Positions 1 to 12,300 of a DNA stretch of 20,843 nt are shown piece by piece. Origin of the DNA: Elysia marginata (taxonomy: Eukaryota > Mollusca > Gastropoda > Plakobranchidae). A model generated the notes under the pieces. The model made no database searches, was not told where the DNA came from, and saw nothing but the letters and a program-made list of their open reading frames with translations. Location of the stretch: the NCBI GenBank assembly GCA_019649035.1, contig BMAT01010144.1:57893-78735 (forward strand). The letters are read 5' to 3'. The position numbers and the translations under genes are program-made. Positions within the stretch are counted from its first letter, which is position 1; each line of letters opens with the position of its first letter.

Positions 1-143
1 TCAAGGCTAGTTGAGCATTGAAAAGAAAATCTATCATAAATATATTGCACTGTATTTAACCATACATATTTCAGAACAATCATTTCACTAATTAATGTAA
101 TATGAATTTTTAGAATATTGTCATTCTTATTGCCCATCTTTAG

Positions 144-341
144 ATCAGCACATTACTATTAGAGCAGATGTCAAGTTTGGTTACCCAGTGGAGAGAGCAG
201 ACAAGAGGACAGCATCCTGACCAAAGTTTACCATCAGCCTTGTTCACACCGGTTGTGCAGCTCATACAAACTTTATTACAGCAGTTTCCTACCCTCAGAC
301 CAAGGCTTTATTCTACTCTTTTAGCTATTCTCAACAAAAAG
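144..341 (+). CDS. Exon 1 of the chain (residues 1-66)
   Basis: The exon lies between acceptor CATCTTTAG and donor AAAAAG|GTAGTT, and reads 66 codons in phase 0 at both ends. It starts ISTLLLEQMSSLV. The Met at 168 is not chosen as a start because the eight codons before it are open and directly follow a good acceptor, which implies more coding sequence upstream of the window. Residues 26-62 form two leucine-rich amphipathic segments around FPTLRPRL, as in a HEAT-like helical hairpin. Confidence 0.82.
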
Positions 342-3300
342 GTAGTTTGAATTCTTTTTTTTTTTCAGCTTTATGCTTTTTGTCCCCATGAGATCATTCA
401 GTTTTAGCTAGTACAATAAACCTAGTTGGTACTTTTGGGTTTGTAAATCTGTTTATCCACACAAAAAATTACAAAAAAACAAATAATCCAAATAAATTCT
501 ACGAAGAATTTATTATCAAATCATTTGTGGTAAAGGAGGTTTTTATCAGTGTTAAATAAGCAAGTGCAATTTTGTTTATAACTGATTCCTTCATTAAATA
601 AAATGCCTCCAGTTTGTACTATAATTTTTAGGTAAAAGACATCTACAACACAAATTTCCAGAGCATCCATTTTGCTTACTTTTCATGGACTGATATCTTT
701 AAGCTTCAGTAATCATATTTTTGCTGCCTATAGAAGTTTTTGGTTATATGAAGTTGTAGTTGTAAGATATTTGTGTAAGTCCTTCTCAATCACCTTTGTA
801 TCTAAACACCTTAGAGCTGCAAAATAAGTTAAAGACATTCATCAGGTTGTTACCATAAAATTACAAGGTAGAAATTTGTTAAGTGTATATATCTCATTAT
901 CTGCATAGTTATCAGCATATTTTGCTATTTAATTTGCGAATTTGCTCAGAATGACATAAGTATGCTCTCTTGCAAGAGCAAGAAAAAAAGTTAAAAAAGG
1001 TGTTCTATTACTGCTTTGACTTTGACTTTCAAAGCAATCCAAGAAATTTTTCGGTAAATGAATGTCTTCCTAGCAGAAAACAAAGTGTGGTGACCTATCA
1101 AATCCTGGTCTGCCAATAATGTGCCTCTGTTTGGTGAACCTTCCCTATACTGTGACTCTCATCACGAAGGAGGAGCAGAACCGCGGAGATTACAGTTTTA
1201 TGCAAGCTGTTCTACTCTGTTTAGACATTGTCAATGGTAGTGATCATGTTTTCAGGTAATTGTTGTGGTTTTGTGGTAAACACAAAGAAAGAAATTATAT
1301 ATATTTTTAAACCTCTACTGGATTACTTATTACAGAAATGAATTGCTTTTTTTTTTCTCAAAATATCTAAATGACCATGCATGGAATTGTTAATGATCTG
1401 ATTAGCAGTTAAGTCATTTCTGTAACTTTTGATAAGCAGTCGGATGACATTACACTAGTGGTGAATAAGTGCATTTTCTTCATTTATTACTTAGCAAGAC
1501 ACGCCTTTTTGCTCATTTAATGAAACTGAAATAATCACTCGTCCACAAGTAAAACATCGAAATGAAAAAAGTGATAATGTAGATCTAAGTGAAAGGAAAT
1601 TTTGATGTATAAGAAAGACATTGAAGACCCTACTTATTGGGAAAATAAAATGTTTAACAGGTGTAAGCATTTTCTGAGATCACCCTAAAATATGTATTTT
1701 TTTTTTTATTTCTGGAGATAAAAAAAATCTTGAGGAAAATTCAAATCGGATGAGATAATTTTGTTGACAGATAAAAAAAATTTTGTTTTCAAAAGTGTTA
1801 AATCTGAATGAGATATAAGAAAAGTGGATGCTTAGATTGTTTTATTATGATGTAGGCCTATCATTTCCATGGCTTTTTTTAATTTTACAACCCTAGACCC
1901 TTTCCTGTTGGTTTTACCTTTTATTTGACACTGGCTCTGTTCTCCAAGGTTTTGCCTGGACTATGCTGAGATAGCTTGCAACTGGCTTACAGTCTTAGAG
2001 CAGCAACTTGACCAGCATGATATAATTGAGCTTGGTAGTGCTTGTGTCACTGAGGAAGATCTTTTGCCGCCAGACTTTGTGAAAAATGTAAGTCATCTTT
2101 TGTTCCATCGTTCTTTAGATAGAAATAAAGTCACAGAACTAAATGCAAAAGATTTATTATTTGAAGGCCTGCAAAAGAATCAAAGGGCAAAAAACTTGAT
2201 GCAACTGAAAAGAAATAAAATAAAAAATGTCTGATCAGTTCTATTATTTTTTATAGATATATTTAAAAAAGAAATAATTCTAGCTCTCTAGTTGAAGAGT
2301 GTTATTTTGATGCAGCTTTACCACAAGCATTTTTTTACAGGTTAAAGTAAATTGCAATAGCAATCTCGCACCATCTAAAAATTTATAAATCGTCAAAGCA
2401 TCAGGCATTGCTAGTCTTTGAAAAGCATGAACCCTGAAATCTACTTTTTGGTGATTCTCTACTTCATACTTTTGCCATGATATTAATCTCAAAACAGTTT
2501 GCTAGATTAATTTTTCCCCAAAACTAAACCAACTTCATCATTTGTTACAAATTTCTTCTTCATGGTTTTTCCAGGTCAATTTTGTATGCAAGAGGATAGG
2601 CGTAATAGAGATAGATGGATCTCATTCATCACACTTAAAAGAAAAAAAACTTGTTAGGCAAGCCTTTGTCTTGTATAGCAAGGACCGATGGCAGCAACTG
2701 CACAAAAAACACCAGGTGGTACCAAAATGGCTGAAAATTTTAATACCAAAATCGGAAAACATTACTTAATTTCAGTATTGTTTGACAGTATTCAGTATTT
2801 GTAATGATATGTGTTGATATAGATTTTCTTTGTGGTTTATACTTGTTCAGTTATGAACATTTTTGTTTCGATTGCCTTTGTCAAGAAGCCTTAAATTTGT
2901 TTATTAATTGTTTTAAGGTCGTGATTGTAGATTATATATCTGCATGGTCTCTCAAGTACTTGATTAAATCTAAAAAAGTTTGAGTATGTGGATTTGTAAT
3001 CTTGACCAGTCAAAACTATAATTTAGGAAATAGGAGTTTCAAATTATGAAAATAAAGATTATCAATTTCATGGGAGTTTTTCTTATTCTCAAGTAATTAG
3101 TATTGTGCACAAATTTTATTGTACAAAATTTAAATATATAAATAAGATAAAATTTATGGGACTGATATATCTTCCTTTTAACACTGCTTACAATACAGAA
3201 CTAAGATCACTACTTAAAGTTCAAAATGTAAGTTATGTTAAATTTTTTTTTCTCATTAATTAACCTAAATACTACCAATATCAATGTATAAAAAATATTA

Positions 3301-6300
3301 CAATAATGGCAAATTACACTTCCCAAAGTTTCAAGATATATGTCAAGAATTTCTATGACTAACTTGATTATGATTTCCTTAAAGATAAGTAATACTGAGA
3401 ATTCTTTTTTTAGCTCTTAGGTCCTATTTTAGATTGTTGTTCTAATTGTAAATGTAATTTCTAAGTTCCAGCTTCTATGATCTCTCTGTTCACTTTCACA
3501 CTCAAGGGTTGTCTCCTGGTTGACTATTCATAGTTAAAGCTTCTCTTCAAGTCCACGTGAGAAGGATTTGATAGGTTGTTTTATTGTTTTAGTCAGTTTA
3601 TTGGCTGGCTGTATTGGGTTGATTCTTTATGGTTTTGTCATCACGTTTCAGGCAAATACGTTGAAGACTTTTACTATGGGTTTTAGAATATTATGTCGCA
3701 GCAGTTCAGCCTTTATTTTTCATATTTAGTTGACCATTTGGCTTCAAATTTATTTTAGACCTAGATCTAGTGTGGTCTGTCAATCCAGTGTTTTCAAATT
3801 TCTGTTGATTACAGCATTTTGACCTATAATGAAACAAAAAGCATTCATTATTTAAATCTTGTTAATTGAATAATATTTTATTCGTTATGTGATCTGAATC
3901 TTAAGAAGTTAGATCCTTTATTTTATGCAAGAGTTCTATTTTCAATGACAGTTATGTAATGAGATGCTGAAGTATTTAACGTTAAAGGTGATATCGGGGA
4001 TTTATTCTTATGATTGCTAGTTAGATTAATCAAGAAAGATAAAAATTCATTTGAATGCGGAATTAATAGATTGAACAATTTAACCTAGGAACATTTAATT
4101 TATCACTTTAGATCTAGTCATTTCTTACCATCAACAGTCTTTTCTCTTCAAGCTCACACAGTGAGAGTGGATTTCTCTCTCTCTCTCAGCATTCAGGCCT
4201 AACCTTTCAGACTTAGCCTACATTTGCATGGGTTCAGGCTCTCTTTGGCCTTGGTCTAACTTTCCTGTCTTGCAGCCTTCATTCTCTCTGAGACTCTAGG
4301 CTAATGACTGTTTCTATTAATAACATCTCTCCTAACAATATGGGTCTGCTTCCTAAGGTTAATTTTCCAAATACGTATAACGAATTTTTAATTTTTATCC
4401 CTTTATAAGATAATGTATGATGCCTTCAATATCATACTGTTTTCACACATTTATATATTATTATATGTATAAATTTGTCAAGCTTATCAAATAAATTATG
4501 TGACCGGCTGAGGCTAAGTCATGGTATCCCCGCTAGTCTCTGGGTGGCAGCCCGTAAATTGTCATTGGGACCCAAGCCCTGAGAGCACCTTTGAAGTGGA
4601 ATTGGGCTTGTAAAAATACCCTTCAATCAATCAATCATATCAAATAAATTGTCTATGGTCTGAATCTGTTAAAGGCAGTAGGCCTATTTCTGTTTTGTGC
4701 CAAACAATGGCCTCAAATGATAGCACAGCTGACTTAATTGCATGTAACGGATGGGGTTTTTTTTATTAGGTTTACTGATAACATTTCTGGTATTGATCTA
4801 AAATTAGTTTGTTTTAAAATTTTAACCTCAACTTTTAAGCATAAGGATTAAGAATAAAAAATGTTACTTACAAGACTTAAATTGATAATTTTCTTGAGTT
4901 TTCAATGACATTGATCTTTGCATTGTCTCAGGTGTCATTGGTGGAATGGGTGGAAATGGAGTGGTCTGTCAGTGCAGCTTTGGATCCACTGTCAGCCACC
5001 GAAAGGTAAGGGAGAACCAATTATATAGGATAGAGCCAAAAATCTAAGAAACATGAACCTTAATGCATTTGTTTTAAGCAAAATAATTTCCAGGGATGCC
5101 TTTTATCTGACATAAACTGGAATTCTGATTTATTTGAAGACACAAACTTGTTTTTTTTTGGTTTTTTTCTGGAGCAGCCAACTATTACAAAAAAATTTGA
5201 AAGAACACAAATGAATAAATCTGGTTCATTTCATACTCAATGTAGTTAAGCTTTGTATATCTTTTACAGCTAATCTTGTTTGTTGAACTTTTTTTTTAAC
5301 ACTAGTGTCACAATGGCTCAATATTTTTGTGAGTTTTGCACTTTTTTATTTATTTCTGTAGGTTGTCCTACTTGATGAAAACCAGCCGTATATTTTTGAA
5401 GCAATCATCTAATCTGCTTCCTTTTTGCAAGACAGTGTTACTGACCCTAGCAAAGCTGGAAGGCTCTCAGTCTTGGTGGGTGAAGGAAACAGGGTTTATA
5501 ACATATCAACTTAGTTGACTGATACTTGCAGCAAAAATATTAATGGCCTGCTCCATCTGAGTTTTGCCTTTCTTTAAAAACTCTATTGGTTTTGGACATT
5601 TGATATCAGCATCAGAATATTTGCATGAATAGAAAAAAAAATATTTTTATGGCTAAGTAGAAATGAGAAGTGGTGGTGTTGTATTGATTTTTATTGAAAA
5701 ACTTCACAATTAAGTATGAGGAAGATTTTTCATCTTTAATTCAATATAATCTATATAGACAAAAGAAAATAGTGCAGGCTTGTTTTTGAGATCTATTTAA
5801 AAATTTGTTATGCCTCCTCAACACTTTTCTTTCTATGCTAAGTACTACCTGAGTTATCCCTTTACTTTCCCCCTTCCCTGTAGAATTTGTAGATCTAGAT
5901 AGCACTAACAAAGAAATGCCTTAAAACTTCTAAAAATGAAGACCTGTCTTAGTTTTTTATCTTGAAATTTCATTATTAAAGTTATGCAATATGTACGTTA
6001 TATTCCTTTAACCCCTTTGTGACGTAGGTTCTGTCAATCGCTATGACAAGGCAGTTTTTGGTTAGAGAAGGGATTATTTGCATATTTTTAACATTGCTGA
6101 ATTCCAATTATATTGTCAGATTTCAAATAACTCGTTAAATATTCCTCTTACGAGGTGCAAAACACAACGTACATTGTAGGACTAAGCGTCATAGGGAACG
6201 GCAAAACCGGCTGGTTTGAGGACGTACAACATGCGTTGTGTCTGCATCTTGGCACAACAAATGGGACGTTCAACATACACTGTATGTTATATGTCACGAA

Positions 6301-9300
6301 GGGGTTAAATGGTAAGCATGGGTGGATGTGTGGCGGCATGCCAGCCAATCTAGATTTCAGGACATGGCGTGCCGGCCTAATGTCATTTGGGGTAAAAATC
6401 ATGTGCGGGTCTGAAGACTAGAAAAAAATTTGTTGTCGCTAACCATGATTTCCCCAAGTTTGGTTCAAGCCAATGATTTATTTCCTTGTTATTTTCATTA
6501 AAACTCAGCAGCCATGTAGATTTATTTACCCTTCCATGAAGGTTAGTTTGGGAAAATCGAAGCAGAATTATCGAAGGTAGAACTGTGAGAGCCAGTCATT
6601 GATCGGGGAAGAGGCCTAGCGCATGTGTAGACCCGGCCGGTCAGGTGAAAAGAAGACTGGTACAGATGAGTATATTCAATCAAACTGAAAGCAGTGTTTC
6701 TGCGCAATTCGTGAATCCTGTTCCTAGAAAATTATTTGAATTTTAGGTTTTGGGAAAAAGCCTTGGAAAAGGGCTTGAATTTGGTACATTATTCGTTCCT
6801 TAAATTCCTTGACAAGCTGAACATTTCCGCTTCATGCTTCCATCTTTTCTGTTTCAATTTTGGCGAGTGGTGGTCGTTTCCGTTCATGCAGACTATCTAT
6901 GCCAAGTTTTACTCAATAGGCATCAGTAAAATCCGGGTCTGAATGCCGGCAACATAGGTAGGTCATTGTTGTTTTTTTTCAGTCATCAGGTCATTGCCCC
7001 TGTGCACATGTATTAAATAGGCCCCAGCTAAGTACCTGTACAATGTAGTCAGTACTGGCACATGTATTTTTACTTGCCCAGTGTCCCCACAAGTTTCTGT
7101 GCTTTCAAAATAAAAACAGTACAAGGCTGATAAGATAGAACAACAACTCACAACTGCTATTTCTGGCATAATTAAATGTACATGTATGTCAATTCTATTC
7201 ATTTGACCGCCTTAATGAGTTGCACAAGCAGTGAGCTCTTAGGGAGTATTTAAAAATCTCAAGGCTAGGACTATCATACTACGACAGTAAACTGAGGCCC
7301 TCTACCCTCACTCTTCCTGGATAATCATAAAGTGTGCTCTCAAATTTGGGCACTAAGCTCACTTCAACAACAAAAACATAAACAATTGTCAGTAACTTTC
7401 TCCTCCTATTGTTTCTACGTAGACGCTGGGTCTCTCTCTGTGAAATCAAAGTTTTCAATATGTAGATAGCACCAATCTTTTCCAGGGAAAAATATCTTAA
7501 TGCCCTAATTATTTAAAATGAAACTATTACATGTACTTATCGAATTGAAATTTTATTCTCAACCTCTCAAGACAATACCCATCTTTTCAATCTCATTTCT
7601 TTCTCTTTTTCCTGTTTAGTATATAAGATTGTAACTCTCTCTCTCTCTCTCTATCTGCCTCCGAAGTAGTTTAAGCATGCTAGAGAGTGAGACTGGTACA
7701 TACAATTACGATTTCTTTCAATAATTTCAAGATGAGTAATAATCATGTGGAAGGGGAGGGATGGTAGTGTGAAGGTCAGTTTCTGAAAAATCTCTGATGT
7801 TTGTGATCAACGATATTGTAGTAAATACACTGGTAGTGCTCGGTAAAAATGTTAACATCTAATGAATTAGATTATCACTCATCTTGTAGGTACAGGGAAT
7901 GATGTATTCATACTAAATATAAAAGATATATGTAGATTACAAAGTGACAATAAAATTGAATCTTGAGTTTGTGAGGCGTGCAGGCTATTTAAGATTGGGG
8001 GGTAAAAAATTGAGCAGCCTGCAGGCTCCCACCCATGGATACGTTTGTTTAGTCAGCAGTGGAAGATTTGCGAGCTGTTAAGCTTGACTTGATAAAGAAA
8101 GCACTATTTTTCATTTTTTCATGTTTCATCCTGTAGTGTTGGCTATGATTCTGGAAACAGTGACCTGAAATCAGCTGATTTTATCCAGTTACTAAGGGTA
8201 TGACAAACTATAGACACTCCATCTTTCTTTTTTTATCCAATCGAAAATTGATACTTTGTATCTAGCTTGCAAATCGTTTTTAGTTTCTTTTTGTTTTACT
8301 TCTTTATTTTTTCTTTTTGCTCCAAAAAGCTAACAGTTTCATATCGATGGCAGGCACATCAAACCTCTGATGTGGTTTCTTTTCCTATATTAAAATCAGA
8401 GGTTGATGTGCCTGCCATCGATATGACATTTAGATTAAAATTCATCCATAATAATTGAATTAAACCCCTGATGAAAGGGAAAAAAGAATTGTACTTCCTT
8501 TAACAGAATATTATCATTTCAATAGCTAACAAATGAACTGATATCCTTGCATAGAATTTTCAAAGCTTTTCACCTGTAAAGTATACAATGGGGTTTAAAA
8601 TCATAACTATGTGTTGGTTCAAAAACTTTAAAAATTATTCTTTTCACCAGGCATTGCTTGGTAACTTGTCTGAGTATGATGAAAACAAAGAGACTTTTCT
8701 TGTTGAGATTCTTCAATGCTCTGGAGCCAATACAAATCAGATCATCAGGTAAGGCAAAGCTGATAAATCTTCATTTTCAATTCTCTGTCTCATATCATCA
8801 CTGCTGATTTTTATCATTTTGAGTCATAACAAAAAAACTATCCCAAGTTTTGTGTTTGCTCATTGCTCTTGAAATTTACGTTATTTTTACTTCTTTATGC
8901 TGAGTGTTTATTTACCACATACTGATACATGAAAAAATTGTTTGTGCTAAATTGGTCTATTAGTCCAGGGGACACGGATGCAAAATATACCACTTTCCTT
9001 GATGTTTTTACTTGAACAAGTTTAAGGCAGATACCTTAAATGTTGACATGATACTGAAATTTCTAGACCTCAATAGTTGATTGAGGGCAAGGCATGGAGA
9101 AACGCGAAAACAGCAGCATTCTTGAGGTGACGATAGCTACCTGCCATCTGCAAGTTCCCCTGTCAACTTTTCCTGATCAAACGAGCCAGCGTCTAGACAT
9201 GAGAAAGACACTTGCCACAGACTGGCACCGGTTCTTGCAGTTGCAGTCAATGGTCTACAGTATGAATAGTTAAGATCAGCCTAGGGCAATATACTGGGCC

Positions 9301-12300
9301 AGTAGATGACTGATGGATGATGAAGACCATATTTTGATTTTGAACCCTTGATATCTTGATATATGTGATTGTATTTGCCCAGCCCTACTAATATGCAGCT
9401 ACAATATTATATCTCTTCTTTCCCTCTTTTTCTTCTTCCCTCAACTTTAGCATCCTCTGTTTATTTCTCCCCTTTTTACCAATTATTTTCCTCTGTATCT
9501 CTAATTATGTATTCTCGACTGCTTTTTTTTTACTTTTTACATCATTCATATCAATGATTTTTAAGCTGTTCATCTCCCTTCTCTATCTATTTCTTGTATC
9601 TGTAAATCTTTTTTGTAAAACATGTTTCATAATCTCTTACTACCCCCTTACTATTTTATGAAATATAAGCTCAGCATGCAGCATATTTCACGGTTTCAAA
9701 TGTAAAGAATACTCAGGATGGAAATTTTGATACTCCAGCTAGTTTCACTGCTGGATTGTTTAATGATGTTAAAGAAATGATGACTCTAGCTCTACAAGTT
9801 GCTGAACTTTTAAGATTTTAGGGTGGGTAGGCCTATGGATATAAAACATATGGGTTTAAATATGGGTATAGAACATATGACATTTTGAGGTTAAAGACGG
9901 GTATGGAACATGTTGGGTTTAAAGACGGGTTTTGAACATAAGCTATTAGTTTAAACAGTTGTATGGAACATTTTGAGTTTAGGATATTTCTATTCGGTGT
10001 AACCTGTTCTATCTACAGTTAGCTCCTTAATTTTTTATGGCCTCTTAAACTGTGGTCTTAATCAATTATTTTTGCAAAGATTTTTGATTGGAATGCTCAT
10101 GACAGCATTTACGAAGATCAAGTATGTTAAAAACGACACACGCCTGTAGCTCATTTAGATGTTTCCTCAAATTATGTCTTCAATTTTTTGGAACTTTTTA
10201 ATCTGGATATAGCAAACCCTTTTTACTTCAATTAGCCACTTACATTGGTATTATTTTTAAGGCAACTTCATTGCCTAAAGGCGGTCAACATTAATCGTTC
10301 GCTTTTCCAAAGAACTTAGTTGTGAAGTCCATAACCGAGCAGCTTCTAAAGGTATGGTTTTATAGTATCTTTACAATTAAAAGTAACCTTTGAGTTTTGA
10401 CACAATTATAAGAAAATATTAACACTATCAGTTGTCAAGGGTAAAAAAAGAAGATACTTGTACCTTAAGTGTTTGGCCCATTATGAAAGCCTTTAGACTA
10501 AATTGTTAATTTTTTAACTTTCTTTTATTTAGTATGCAGTCTAGTCCTAATTCAAGCCTGGATAAGTGGAAATTTTGTTTTATTCAAACTATATTCGGAT
10601 TACAGATTGACTTCTCCTTTTATGATTTATACTGATAATTCGATTTTTGGATAATTCAAAGTGAAATTTTGTTTAGAATATCTGAACTGGAGTGTATATT
10701 TTTTAATCAATTGACATGCAACTTTGTTTTATCCTTGGCACGAACCAGGGAATCATGCACCAGCTAACAATAAAAAACCGAGTCCATCAAAAAGTGCCTT
10801 CGGCTTCATTTCTGGGAATAAAAAATCTTGAGGCCATGTTCACAAAATGTGCCTTTGGCTTCATTTCTGGGAATTAAAAATCTTAGGTCATGTTCAATGT
10901 GGACAGCTTGTAAACGAATTAGCAGTTCTAATTGGTCAATGAGTTAAATCCTTTGCCGTCTCATCCATGCAGATATGTGTTAGAGCTACCATCTCAACTT
11001 TTATTCTGTGACTCACTGCAACAAGACTTTGAATCAAAACTGGTTCTCACAGCATTAAAAATCATTGACTATTTCACAGTGAGTACTTTAAATGGGATTT
11101 GAAAGAAGAGGGAGATTGGTAAAAAAGATGATTAATAAATTTTCTATGTTTGCTTGCGTATCTATCTATTTTCCTTGTATGTCTATAAATTAATGTTGAA
11201 ATTGTTTGGTAGCTAGTGTAAGTGACAGTGTGAAATTAAGTGATGTTTGTTTACCTGTGAATGTACCTATGTGTCTCCTGTATTTCATGCTGTTAAACCA
11301 AAACAATGAGCCTTATGAGTACAATAAAATTATTTGAACTTGAACTAAACACATAAGATTATGGACATTAAAAGTGGATGATTATGGCATTCAACCTCTT
11401 AAGGAGTATATTTTTATTAAAAAATGGTGTTTATAATGACACACAAATCTACTTGTCTTATTTTTTAAAGCTTTCCTATTAACATTTTTACTGTTGTTTA
11501 TCGTCATCTTCAATGTCGATCCTAATGTTATGTTTTTCCTATTCTTTTCATAAATGTATGATGTCTGTCCCAAAAGTATACAGAAAATGGTCATAACTCC
11601 TAAAGTTTAATTATGATTCACTTGTAAAACTCACATTATCAAGACCTACTTTTTGGTAACTTTTCAGTGTATCACGTGAAGATAAATATTTTGCCAGCTG
11701 TGAGGAGTGAATAGATACCTAACCTATAAAATAGTTAGTCAAGTCTAGAAAACTATTCTTAAACGTCCTTAATGATGTCCCCATCAGAAGCAAACTTCTT
11801 GCTACCATAATTGTGCCTTGACCTTAGAAACATATCATACTAATTTTTGTGCCATAATTCTACTTAGCTTTAGAGCTAAAACAAAATTCCTGTCTATAGG
11901 CCAATTTAGTCAGCCGCCATTTTGTAGGTTAAGGGTCCAAAGAAGTAAAAACCAGAGGGTGCCAAGCCTGGAATGTAAGGAAAATGAGGAAGAGCTTTGC
12001 TCTAAGGGGGAATCAGTTTTGTTATATTGACAAATAGCGCCTTTTTTTCAGGGGTTTACAGAATTTTTGCTAACTGCATTTTCAGTCTGTCGAGTGCTAT
12101 AAAATATTGAGTATTTAACACAATGCCCTTGTGGCAAAATTTCAAAAAGAATGAGTAAAAGAAACTGTTGCCATCAGTTTGAATGCCAAGAAACATTCTT
12201 CTCATTTGTTATGCTGCGAAGCAAGGAGACATTGGTTTTTTTTCAAGCCTTTAATGTTCGACGGTCATTTTTCAAACCAGAACACTAATAGCATTCTGAT

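Larger units (their letters stand above)
5476..8136 (+). other. Intron 6, with a TTAA-flanked MITE
   Basis: Phase 2 intron of 2.7 kb. It carries the MITE at 6008-6308, a (CT)n run near 7633-7654 and a slightly GC-richer patch at 6420-6960 that I cannot classify. No exon-like block with compatible splice sites was found. Confidence 0.7.
8749..10972 (+). other. Intron 8, with two minisatellites
   Basis: Phase 2 intron of 2.2 kb. It contains an isolated short open frame in a GC-richer patch (9094-9273), a degenerate minisatellite (9835-9983) and a 55-bp tandem duplication (10794-10896). No further splice-compatible coding block was seen. Confidence 0.7.

Noticed and set aside
168-170. Start codon of the gene
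   Set aside because: Eight upstream codons are open back to a good acceptor at 143, so this Met is probably internal.
6148-6421. Overlapping open frames on both strands
   Set aside because: They lie mostly inside the TTAA-bounded MITE and reflect its GC-richer sequence.
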